64,000 nucleotides of DNA from Leptolyngbya sp. SIOISBB (GTDB lineage: Bacteria > Cyanobacteriota > Cyanobacteriia > Phormidesmidales > Phormidesmidaceae), in the NCBI GenBank assembly GCA_010671905.1, contig JAAHII010000001.1:4340001-4404000 (forward strand), in the 5' to 3' direction. This document shows positions 52,897 to 61,202 of the stretch, one piece after another. Below the pieces are notes generated by a model. The model was given only the letters and a program-made list of their open reading frames with translations, searched no databases and was not told the DNA's origin. Position numbers and translations under genes: made by a program. The first letter of the stretch is position 1. The number at the start of each line of letters is the position of its first letter.

Positions 52897-54408
52897 GTGA
52901 ATGCCGCTATGCGTGGGTCTTTCTCCTTCATTTCTGCTCGCCGATTTCGTTGGCTACCGCTGTTGTTAGGCGTTATCAGCCTCGCTACGGTGCTGGCATT
53001 GGGATTCTCGCCCGCTCCGGCATCCGCAGTTACGGCGCGCCACTACACCGACTTAGAGTTTCCCCCGCTGCGGGACATCCAGATTCCTGACTATGAGCGC
53101 TACGAGTTGCCTAATGGCTTGGTGGTGTATCTGATGGAAGACCACGAACTCCCCTTGGTGACTGGCAGCGCTACCTTTCGGACGGGGGAGCGGTTAGTGT
53201 CTGGTGATCAAATTGGTTTAGGGGAAATCATGGGCGATGCAATGCGCCTTGGTGGCACCACCACCTATCCTGCCGATGCCCTCAATTTGGCGTTAGAGCA
53301 GCGGGCCGCTGCGGTGGAAACATCGGTAGATGTCGACTCTGGGGCGGCGACGTTTAATACTCTGACCGAAGATTTAACCGACGTTTTCACAATTTTTGCC
53401 GACGTGGTGCAGCGACCCGCTTTTGCCCCTGAACGCATTGATTTCGTCAAAAATCAGTATCGCGGGGCGATTCAGCGGCGTAATGACAACCCCGATGACA
53501 TTGCCTCCCGCGAATTTCGCAAGTTGGTTTACGGTGCCAGCAGTCCCTATGCGCGCACTTACGAGTACAGGACCCTCGACAATATTGCTCGGGAAGATAT
53601 CCAAACTTTCTATCAGGCATCGGTGCGACCCGACCAGACGATTCTGGCGATCGCTGGTGATATCGACCCAGAACAAATAAAACTGCAGATTGCTGAGCAA
53701 TTTGGCAATTGGCAAGCGGCTCCTGACGCGCCGACATTACCGCCCGTGCCGATGGCTGAACAAGCGCAAGCGGGTTTGTTCATGGTGGATCAGCCCCAAC
53801 TTTCCCAAAGCTATGTGCAAATTGGCCACATCGCGGGTCAGCGTAATGCCCCCGACTATGTTGAAATGGCTGTGATGAACGAAGTGTTGAATGGCTTCGG
53901 CGGCCGCCTCTTTAATGAAGTGCGGTCTCGTCAGGGCTTGGCTTACGTAGTCTATGCCTTTTGGGCGGCTCGCTATGACTATGACGGCATTTTTATTGGG
54001 GGTGGCCAAACCAGCTCGGATACGACGGTGCCTTTCATTGAGTCAGTGGAGCGAGAAATTGATGCCATTCGTCAGGCTCCCGTTTCCGATGAAGAACTCA
54101 AGCGAGCTCAAGATTCAGTGCTGAATAGTTTTGTGTTCAACTTCCAGAGTCCAGAGCAAAGCCTCTCGCGATTAGTTCGCTACGAATACTATGGTTATCC
54201 TCAGGATTTTGTCTTTCAGTTTCGTGAAGCGGTGGCTAATACTACCGCTGAGGCCGTTCAAGCAGCTGCTCAAAAACATCTGAAACCGGAAGATCTGGTG
54301 GTCTTAGTGGTGGGCAACTCCGCTGACATTGACCCGGCCCTCTCAACCTTAAATCCTGAACAAACGGTGACGAACGTTGATATCACGATTCCGGCTCCTG
54401 AAGCTTAG
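52897..54408 (+). CDS. M16-family peptidase homologue lacking the zinc motif
   Basis: A 503-residue exported protein (signal: LLLGVISLATVLALGFSPAP ASA). It aligns in order with the upstream gene (YELPNGLVVYLMEDHELPLV; RPDQTILAIAGDIDPEQIKL; FGGRLFNEVRSRQGLAYVVY), but at the HxxEH position it reads LGEIMGDAMRLGGT, so zinc and the general base are lost. The glycine-rich GGR and R...Y substrate-binding motif of the C-domain is kept. It is the non-catalytic partner of the M16 dimer. The start is GTG 52897 or ATG 52909. It lies 45 bp after its partner. Confidence 0.9.
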   Translation: MNAAMRGSFSFISARRFRWLPLLLGVISLATVLALGFSPAPASAVTARHYTDLEFPPLRDIQIPDYERYELPNGLVVYLMEDHELPLVTGSATFRTGERLVSGDQIGLGEIMGDAMRLGGTTTYPADALNLALEQRAAAVETSVDVDSGAATFNTLTEDLTDVFTIFADVVQRPAFAPERIDFVKNQYRGAIQRRNDNPDDIASREFRKLVYGASSPYARTYEYRTLDNIAREDIQTFYQASVRPDQTILAIAGDIDPEQIKLQIAEQFGNWQAAPDAPTLPPVPMAEQAQAGLFMVDQPQLSQSYVQIGHIAGQRNAPDYVEMAVMNEVLNGFGGRLFNEVRSRQGLAYVVYAFWAARYDYDGIFIGGGQTSSDTTVPFIESVEREIDAIRQAPVSDEELKRAQDSVLNSFVFNFQSPEQSLSRLVRYEYYGYPQDFVFQFREAVANTTAEAVQAAAQKHLKPEDLVVLVVGNSADIDPALSTLNPEQTVTNVDITIPAPEA

Positions 54409-54637
54409 TCTGACCTCGCGGATGGTTGCTGGGAAAACCGCAGTCTGGTTATTTTGAAGCCATTCAAACCGGATTTACAATCAACCTCCTTTCCTGGTTC
54501 AAGGGTTTAGAGTGTAAATAGAGTCATCTCGTCAATGCGCCAGATCTATCCTTGGGTTCCGGTCGCGCCTCGAGTCATGATGAGAGGCTGCGACAGCAAT
54601 TGAACTCTCTGATGCTGAGGAACTCTCTCCCGAAGAC

Positions 54638-54844
54638 ATGGCGCATTTGAAAACGCTGCAGTCGGTGATCGAAAAAGCGTTAGAAGATGACCAGTTTGAA
54701 GCCGTTGATATTGATCCCATTCAGCCCATTATCTGGGCTGATGGCAAGGTGACTGATACAGGGATACGCACCATTCATGACACGATTCATGTCGTGATGG
54801 GAGCTGTTGAACCGAGTCTAAGCTGGCTCCAATCGCCGCAATAG
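54638..54844 (+). CDS. Small hypothetical protein
   Basis: A 68-residue frame (MAHLKTLQSVIEKALEDDQF..DIDPIQPIIWADG). Codon use looks coding, and the frame stays open upstream to a TGA near 54583, with coding-like sequence SDAEELSPED before the ATG. It may therefore be the remnant of a longer gene or have a non-ATG start. No family was recognised. Confidence 0.45.
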   Translation: MAHLKTLQSVIEKALEDDQFEAVDIDPIQPIIWADGKVTDTGIRTIHDTIHVVMGAVEPSLSWLQSPQ

Positions 54845-54884
54845 AGAGGGTTTCTACTAACCTGCTGATTGTGAGGACAGATCT

Positions 54885-55646
54885 ATGTTTTCCCGATGCA
54901 AGCGCTTTACCGTGGCGGCTGTCATCTTCAGCACCCTGATGGGGATGGGGTTAACGTTGCTGACTCAACCGGTACCGAGTCATGCTCAAGCAGAAGCCGC
55001 AGATCCAGAGACTGTAGAAGCTGAACTCTTGGATGAAGTTCTATCGTTACGGGCAGATGTCCTCGCCACCATTCGAGAAGCGCCCTTTAGCGAGTTGTTT
55101 ACGGTGACCATGGAGGATGGGGCGACGGGCTATGGGGTGAAGGATCAAGACTTTGACCCGACCTATGATGGCGTCGGCTTCTATAGTTTGTGGGGCAAAG
55201 TGCCGGATCATGATGTCTTGCAGGTTGCAGCATTTTATTGTCTGTTGACACCTGAGTTAGCGGATGCTGAGCTAGAAGCCTTGGTTTTGATGGATGACGA
55301 TATCCCCTTGATCACAATCGATCAAAAGATCGTTACCACTCCAGCTCAGATGGTTGAGGTGGCCCCCGAACGTTACGAACCCATCGTTTTCTCTGAGCCT
55401 TTTTACGATCCGATTTGGGGTTTGCTCTACTCTGGTGACCGACCGGCCTTCCGCGAAATTTACTTTCCAGCCGTGGACTGTAGTGTCGGTGGAGGACGCT
55501 TTGATCTGATGCCGGTACAAGAAGCGATCGCCCAATTGCCCACCCAAACCCTGGATGTGCAGTTGCAATTCAGCAATGGCCTTACGGAAACCTGGCACTT
55601 AGGTCAAGGAACCGTTGAGCAAATTAAGGTACTGCCAACGTTGTAA
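54885..55646 (+). CDS. Secreted protein, unknown function
   Basis: A 253-residue protein with a clear signal peptide (FTVAAVIFSTLMGMGLTLL, cleavage after SHAQA). The mature part is acidic and contains GYGVKDQDFDPTYDGVGFYS, FYCLLTPELADAELEALVLM and a C-terminal LQFSNGLTETWHLGQG. Two cysteines could form a disulphide. The family is not known to me. It lies 40 bp after the small hypothetical gene and may share its transcript. Confidence 0.65.
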   Translation: MFSRCKRFTVAAVIFSTLMGMGLTLLTQPVPSHAQAEAADPETVEAELLDEVLSLRADVLATIREAPFSELFTVTMEDGATGYGVKDQDFDPTYDGVGFYSLWGKVPDHDVLQVAAFYCLLTPELADAELEALVLMDDDIPLITIDQKIVTTPAQMVEVAPERYEPIVFSEPFYDPIWGLLYSGDRPAFREIYFPAVDCSVGGGRFDLMPVQEAIAQLPTQTLDVQLQFSNGLTETWHLGQGTVEQIKVLPTL

Positions 55647-55802
55647 TGAGTCTCAGACAGGCTCAGATGGGCATGAGCTGGGCACCTCACTGGCTACTCA
55701 GGCGTCAACTACTCCCCTTTGCCTGGTGTGATGAACCGGGGTCCTGGCTGAGGTAATATCAGGACTCGCGATGTTGATCAGGTGATACCCCTATCTCCGG
55801 GA

Positions 55803-55900
55803 TATAGCAAGCCGCAGTTTGATCGGGTCGCCCTGGATGCTTGGAACCGCCTTCTGGTAGGCATTTAAATTCCGCATTCCGACCTCCGCATTCTGCTATA
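55803..55900 (+). repeat. MITE-like repeat A, copy 2 (98 bp)
   Basis: It starts TATAGCAAGCCGCAGTTTGAT and ends CTCCGCATTCTGCTATA; termini TATAGCA/TGCTATA are inverted. It matches 7810-7914 in the opposite orientation over its whole length; the other copy has one extra GGAATGC unit. Confidence 0.8.
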
Positions 55901-56306
55901 GCTACAGCTCGTCATGCGATTCCCTGGGAGCTAGAGAAGCAACGTGGCCAGCAGCTTTATTTTGGTTTAGAGCATCGATTCAGTGACTGATACGAGCTAG
56001 CCGGGTCGGACAGCCAGAGCGAACGGTACGGCTGGCTCTGGAATATTGCGCTAATAAGCCCGATCGCTAAGTTCGGCGGCACCCCTTTAATGTTGGCTGA
56101 TGGGCCGTTTTGCACAGCGTTTTGATGCTGTGGTGCCAGGCTGTCAGAGGCGAGGTCGGTTGATGATTTTGAGCGCTACTTCAGCAGCCAGTGCCGCTAA
56201 AGTGCCCTCGCAGAATATAAACTTTTCGATGCTTTTGTTAGAAAATATCAACTTTTATGAGAGTCCATCGGCCATAAAATATAAGATTTTTCAACATCTG
56301 GTGTCT

Positions 56307-56350
56307 AACTAACGGGCCGATCGCGATCGCGGTAATCGTGCCCGTTAGTT
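56307..56350. other. Inverted repeat upstream of the PTS genes
   Basis: AACTAACGGGC (56307-56317) and GCCCGTTAGTT (56340-56350) form a perfect 11-bp stem around a loop of 22 bases that itself contains GCGATCGC. It is 222 bp upstream of the PTS fusion gene. It may be a terminator of an older gene or a regulatory hairpin; no T-tract is present. Confidence 0.5.
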
Positions 56351-56572
56351 GATCGTCCTTATGGTCGCAGCCAGTGGGTTTGCACGCCCTAGGGCGCGTC
56401 ATCAATTAAACTCGAAAACCTTGCGGTATAAGCATTACCGCGCCCGCTCTGTAAATCTAGTTAGGGGCTGAACCGCTTTCTGCATCAGGATTCAGGTTCT
56501 AAATGATGACAGCCCCTAGTATCCCGATAGTCTTTTGCATCTGTCGCCTCGGAGCTCCCTATTTCTTTAATT

Positions 56573-59127
56573 ATGGTTGTTCAAGCCCTTTCAAAAAATC
56601 TTAAAACCCTGCGGCTAACCGCTCCGTTGTCTGGTTATCTCGTCACCTTGGAGGCAGTTCCCGACCCCGTTTTCGCTCAGAAAATGGTGGGGGATGGGAT
56701 TTCAATTGATCCAACCTCAACCCTCCTTGTGGCCCCCTGTGAGGGGGAAGTGATTCAGATTCACCCATCGCTGCATGCGGTGACGCTGAAAACGGCAGAG
56801 GGTATTGAGCTGCTCATGCACATTGGCCTGGACACGGTCGAGCTGCGAGGCGAAGGGTTTACCCCCAAAGTGCAGTTGGGCGATCGCGTCACGACTGGCA
56901 CGCCCCTCATTGAATTTGACATTGACTATGTAGCCCGCCATGCCAAGAGCCTGTTGACCCAGATTGTGGTGACCAATAGCGATCGCGTCGCCGAGTTCGT
57001 CTCCCAGTCCGGCTTAGTCGAGTCAGGAAAAGATATTTTTCTGGAACTGGCGTTAACGGAAGGCGGCGAAACGGCTGAAGACGCTGAGGGCGAGGTGGTG
57101 ACCTCGGAGCCCATTGTGATTGGTAACCCCCTGGGGCTGCACGCCCGTCCGGCGGCGGTGCTGGTGAATCTAGCAAAGCAGTTTCAGGCCAAAGTGACGC
57201 TGAAGCGCGGGGCCGAACAGGCCAATGCCAAGAGTGTGGTCGCGATCATGGCATTGCAGGTGACCCATGGCGACACGATTACCCTGGAAGCGATCGGGGC
57301 CGATGCGAAGCCAGCGCTAACGGAACTGACCGAGGCAGTGCGATCGGGCCTGGGTGAAGCGGGAGCCGCCCCCGTGTCAGCGCTCGCCAGTATTGCCCAG
57401 TCAGATCTGAAAGCACCACCCCTCGACCTAAATCGACCGACCCCAATATCGTTTTGGGAGTCGCCGCCTCGTCTGGTCTGGCGGTGGGCAATACCTATCG
57501 CATTCAAGAACAAAAGTTGGTGGTGGCTGAGGTGGGTGATTCCCCCGCGAAAGAGCGCCGCCAGTTGGAAGCGGCGATCGCCAAAGCGGCCCTCGAAGTC
57601 GAATCGATCCGCGCCAAGGTGCATGGTCAGGGCAACCCGGGTAAAGCGGCGATTTTTGCCGCCCACCAGGAAATTTTGGACGACCCCGAACTGATGGATA
57701 TTGCCACCAGTGCCATCAACAAAGGGAAAAGTGCCGCATTTGCCTGGCAGCAAACCTACACCACTCAGGCTGCCCAGCTCGCTCAGCTCGATAATGAACT
57801 CCTGGCGGAGCGGGCCAATGATATTCGTGATGTCGGGATGCGGGTGTTGCGGATTCTCACCGGGGTCGAGGCGACTGAGCAAAAATATCCCCAAAACACC
57901 ATTCTGTTGGCCGAAGACCTGACCCCCTCGGATATGGCTAACCTGGACCGTGAACGGGTCGTGGGTTTTTGCACCTTGGCGGGTGGCACCACTTCTCACG
58001 TGGCCATTTTGGCGCGGTCGATGGGCATTCCAGCGATCGCGGGCACCGAACCCCGCGTGTTGGATTTGGCCAATGGCACCCCGGTCATTCTCGATGGCAC
58101 CAAAGGCACCCTGCGCTTAAACGCTCCCACCGAAGAGATTGAACGCACCCAGTCCCTCATTGCAAAACGGAAAGCCAAGCAAGCGGCGGATTTGCAAACG
58201 GCCTTTGGTCCCGCTGTTACTCAAGATGGACATCAGGTGGAAATCGTCGCCAATATCGGCAGTCTCAAGGATGCCGAAGAGGCGGTTGCTCTGGGGACTG
58301 AAGGCGTCGGGCTGCTGCGCACCGAGTTCATCTTTATGGAACGTTCTAAAGCGCCGACGGAGGATGAGCAGACCGGCATCTATCGCAGCATTGCCGAAGT
58401 CTTGGGGCCAGACAAACCCATGATCGTTCGCACCATTGATGTGGGTGGCGATAAACCTCTCCCCTACTTGGCCATGGCCCATGAAGAGAATCCCTTTTTG
58501 GGCGAGCGCGGCATTCGTCTGGGCTTCGACCAACCGGAACTGCAGCGGACGCAGCTCCGAGCCATTTTGCGGGCTTCTACGGCGGGTAAGCTGCGGGTCA
58601 TGTTCCCGATGATTGGTCGCATGGAAGAGTTACGCATGGCCAAGGCCATGTTGGAAGAGGAACGCCAAAAACTCAATCTGCCCCCGGTCGAAGTCGGCAT
58701 CATGATCGAAGTGCCGTCAGCGGCGGTCATGGCGGAGCAGTTGGCGAAAGAAGTGGACTTCTTCTCGGTGGGCACCAACGACCTGACCCAGTACACCCTG
58801 GCAATGGATCGCGGCCATCCCAAACTCGCGCCCTTTGTGGATGGCCTGCACCCAGCCGTGCTGCGCTTGATTGACCAGGCGGTCAAAGGTGCCCAGCGCT
58901 CTGGCAAGTGGGTCGGCGTCTGCGGCGGCATCGGCAGCGACCCCCAAGCCATTCCCATTTTGATTGGGCTTGGTGTCAAAGAACTCAGCGTTAGCGTGTC
59001 GATGATTCCAGCCATTAAGGCCCAGGTGCGATCGCTCACCCTCGATCACTGTCAAATCCTCGCGAGCCAAGCACTGGACTTGGAAACCGCCGCCGCCGTG
59101 CGTGATTTGGTGCCGTTGCCGGAATGA
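56573..59127 (+). pseudogene. PTS multiphosphoryl transfer protein EIIA(Glc)-HPr-EI, frameshifted
   Basis: Two overlapping frames form one protein of about 851 residues. The first (56573 to about 57440) carries EIIA of the glucose type (LLMHIGLDTVELRGEG, with the active His, and PLIEFDIDYV) and HPr (GNPLGLHARPAAVLVNLAK, phospho-His). The second (about 57441-59127) is enzyme I: GGTTSHVAILARSMGIPAIA with the phospho-His, EGVGLLRTEFIFM, and VGTNDLTQYTLAMDR with the PEP-binding site. A single missing base between AATCGACCG and CCCCAATATC joins D-P-N-I-V-L-G-V-A-A in the -1 frame. It would pass phosphate from PEP to the EIICB gene downstream. Confidence 0.85.
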
Positions 59128-59270
59128 TGAGGTTTCAGGGTTGAGTTCTGGCCCGAATTCAAAAGTCGGAATTCAACTCTGATCTTCCCGGTGACTGTCC
59201 CTTACAGCACCAATCTGAATCAAGCCTTTATTTCTTTCGATTACTACCCCCCCTTAACCAGATTTCACTT

Positions 59271-61160
59271 ATGACTGCCACCACCTCAGTCCCACCTTCC
59301 GCCTCTCGTCAATGGCGCGACAAAGCCTTCGGCCTACTGCAAAAAATGGGCAAGTCGCTAATGCTGCCCGTGTCCGTGCTGCCGGTAGCAGGCATCTTAT
59401 TGGGCTTAGGCAGTGCGCGGCTGATCGAGATTCAAAAAATTCAGGACGGCATCTTAACCAGTGCCAAATTTGCTTGGCTGCCGGCTCAGCTTGCGGAGAT
59501 TATGAAAAGCTCCGGCGATGCGATTTTCGCTAATCTGCCGGTGATCTTTGCGGTAGCCGTCGCCATTGGCTATACCGCCAACGATGGCGTCTCTGCCTTG
59601 GCAGCGATCGTGGGCTTTGTGGTCTTTCTGGCGAGCTTAGGGGTCTCCTCCATTCTGTTCTTCGGCCTTGATCCGGAAGTGTTGAAGCCGATTATGGGCA
59701 TCCCTTCATTGGATACCGGGGTGTTTGGGGGCCTGATCATGGGGTGCGTCGCGGCCTACATGTTCAATCGGTTTTTCCGCATCAAGCTGCCCCAATACCT
59801 GGGCTTCTTTGCCGGTAAACGATTTGTCCCCATCATTACCGCCATTGCTGCGATTGGCGTGGGGATGCTGATGAGTCTGATCTGGCCCCCGATTGGGGGC
59901 GCGATCGATCGTTTTGCCGCCGCCGCTGCTGAGGGGGGCAACGTGCCGGTGACCGTCGCGATTTACGGCTTCATTGAGCGTTTGCTGATTCCCTTTGGTC
60001 TCCACCACGTTTGGAATGTCCCTTTCTTTTTCCAGATTGGCTCGTTCGTTGACCCCATCACTGGCGAGACGGTCACGGGTGACATCAACCGTTTCTTTGC
60101 GGGCGATCCCACAGCTGGGATTATCGGAGGGGCTTACTGGTTCAAAATGTTTGGTCTGCCAGCCGCTGCGATCGCCATGTGGCACAGTGCCAAACCCCAA
60201 AACCGCAAGGTGATTGGCGGGATTATGATCTCTGCCGCTCTGACCTCGTTTCTCACAGGCATTACTGAACCGATTGAATTCTCTTTTGTCTTCGTTGCGC
60301 CGATTTTGTTTCTGCTCCATGCGGTGCTGGCAGGCTTTGCAGATTTCCTATTTGTGACGCTAGACGGGCGCATGGGATTCACCTTCTCCCATGGATTTAT
60401 CGACTTTTTTCTGTTTTACCCATTGGGAACTAAGGTCTGGCTAATTCCGGCCTTTGCCCCTTTCTTTGCCGCGCTCTATTACTTCAGCTTTCGGTTTGTC
60501 ATCAAACGCTTTAACCTGATGACTCCGGGTCGTGAAGCCCAAGACGAAGCGATGGTCAGTAACTTACCGCAAGATGCGATCGCCATGTCTAAAGAGCTGA
60601 CCCTGGCCTTTGGCGGGCGCAGCAACATTGACAACCTTGATGCCTGTATTACCCGGTTGCGCATTGGCGTCAAAGATATGGGCAAAGTGAATATCGCTCG
60701 CCTCAAAGCGCTGGGGGCATCCGGTGTCCTGCAGGTGGGCAACAATGCCCAGGCGATTTTTGGCCCCCGTTCTGAAAACCTGAAGACGGATATGGTCGAA
60801 TACCTCAAAACTGCCGGTCCTGAGGCTGATCAGGTGCCCACGATGGCAGCGGGTGAATCGATGGACAGTTCTACCTCTGCCTTGCCAACTGTGCAGGCTG
60901 ACCCCGAAGCTGCGGCCAAGGCTCAGAAGATGGTGGCAGCTTTAGGCGGCGTCAATAATCTTCGCTTGGTCGATCCAGTGGCGTTAACGCGGCTGCGGAT
61001 CGAGGTCACAGAGGCCAGTCAGGTAGATGATGCGGCTTTGGCGGATGCTGGGGTTCAAGCCGTGATGCGAGTCGAAGATCGGGTCTTGCATCTGGTCGTT
61101 GGTCTGAACGCTGGGCAATATGCGGGTGAAATCAGTCATCAATTGCAAACAGTTGCCTAA
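59271..61160 (+). CDS. PTS glucose/N-acetylglucosamine-type permease EIICB with second degenerate IIB domain
   Basis: A 629-residue permease. Residues 1-410 form the EIIC membrane domain with about ten helices: LMLPVSVLPVAGILLGLGSA, the conserved FGLHHVWNVPFFFQIGSF, and ISAALTSFLTGITEPIEFSF (the GITEP sugar-binding motif). IIB follows (residues about 430-520) with the phosphocysteine in NIDNLDACITRLRIGVKDMG. The last 80 residues repeat the IIB fold (AALGGVNNLRLVDPVALTRLRI), but Ala replaces the Cys. With the EIIA-HPr-EI gene 143 bp upstream it makes a complete PTS importing a hexose. Confidence 0.9.
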   Translation: MTATTSVPPSASRQWRDKAFGLLQKMGKSLMLPVSVLPVAGILLGLGSARLIEIQKIQDGILTSAKFAWLPAQLAEIMKSSGDAIFANLPVIFAVAVAIGYTANDGVSALAAIVGFVVFLASLGVSSILFFGLDPEVLKPIMGIPSLDTGVFGGLIMGCVAAYMFNRFFRIKLPQYLGFFAGKRFVPIITAIAAIGVGMLMSLIWPPIGGAIDRFAAAAAEGGNVPVTVAIYGFIERLLIPFGLHHVWNVPFFFQIGSFVDPITGETVTGDINRFFAGDPTAGIIGGAYWFKMFGLPAAAIAMWHSAKPQNRKVIGGIMISAALTSFLTGITEPIEFSFVFVAPILFLLHAVLAGFADFLFVTLDGRMGFTFSHGFIDFFLFYPLGTKVWLIPAFAPFFAALYYFSFRFVIKRFNLMTPGREAQDEAMVSNLPQDAIAMSKELTLAFGGRSNIDNLDACITRLRIGVKDMGKVNIARLKALGASGVLQVGNNAQAIFGPRSENLKTDMVEYLKTAGPEADQVPTMAAGESMDSSTSALPTVQADPEAAAKAQKMVAALGGVNNLRLVDPVALTRLRIEVTEASQVDDAALADAGVQAVMRVEDRVLHLVVGLNAGQYAGEISHQLQTVA

Positions 61161-61202
61161 ACTAGCGGATATTTGCTCGCAAGCTGGATTCTGACTCGAA
61201 GA

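Larger units (their letters stand above)
55647..56572. other. Intergenic region with repeat A and a hairpin
   Basis: A 926-bp gap holding the MITE copy at 55803-55900 and an inverted repeat at 56307-56350. Sequence after the MITE (55905-56095) has fragments that look once-coding (PWELEKQRGQQLYFGLEHRF, then stop) but cannot be assigned. A 70-codon frame at 56100-56312 is not supported. Confidence 0.5.

Noticed and set aside
57434-57456. Programmed -1 frameshift signal in the PTS fusion
   Set aside because: No X-XXY-YYZ heptamer or downstream pseudoknot is apparent at the junction.
57184-57999. 271-codon minus-strand frame in the PTS fusion
   Set aside because: Antisense shadow of the HPr/enzyme I coding region.
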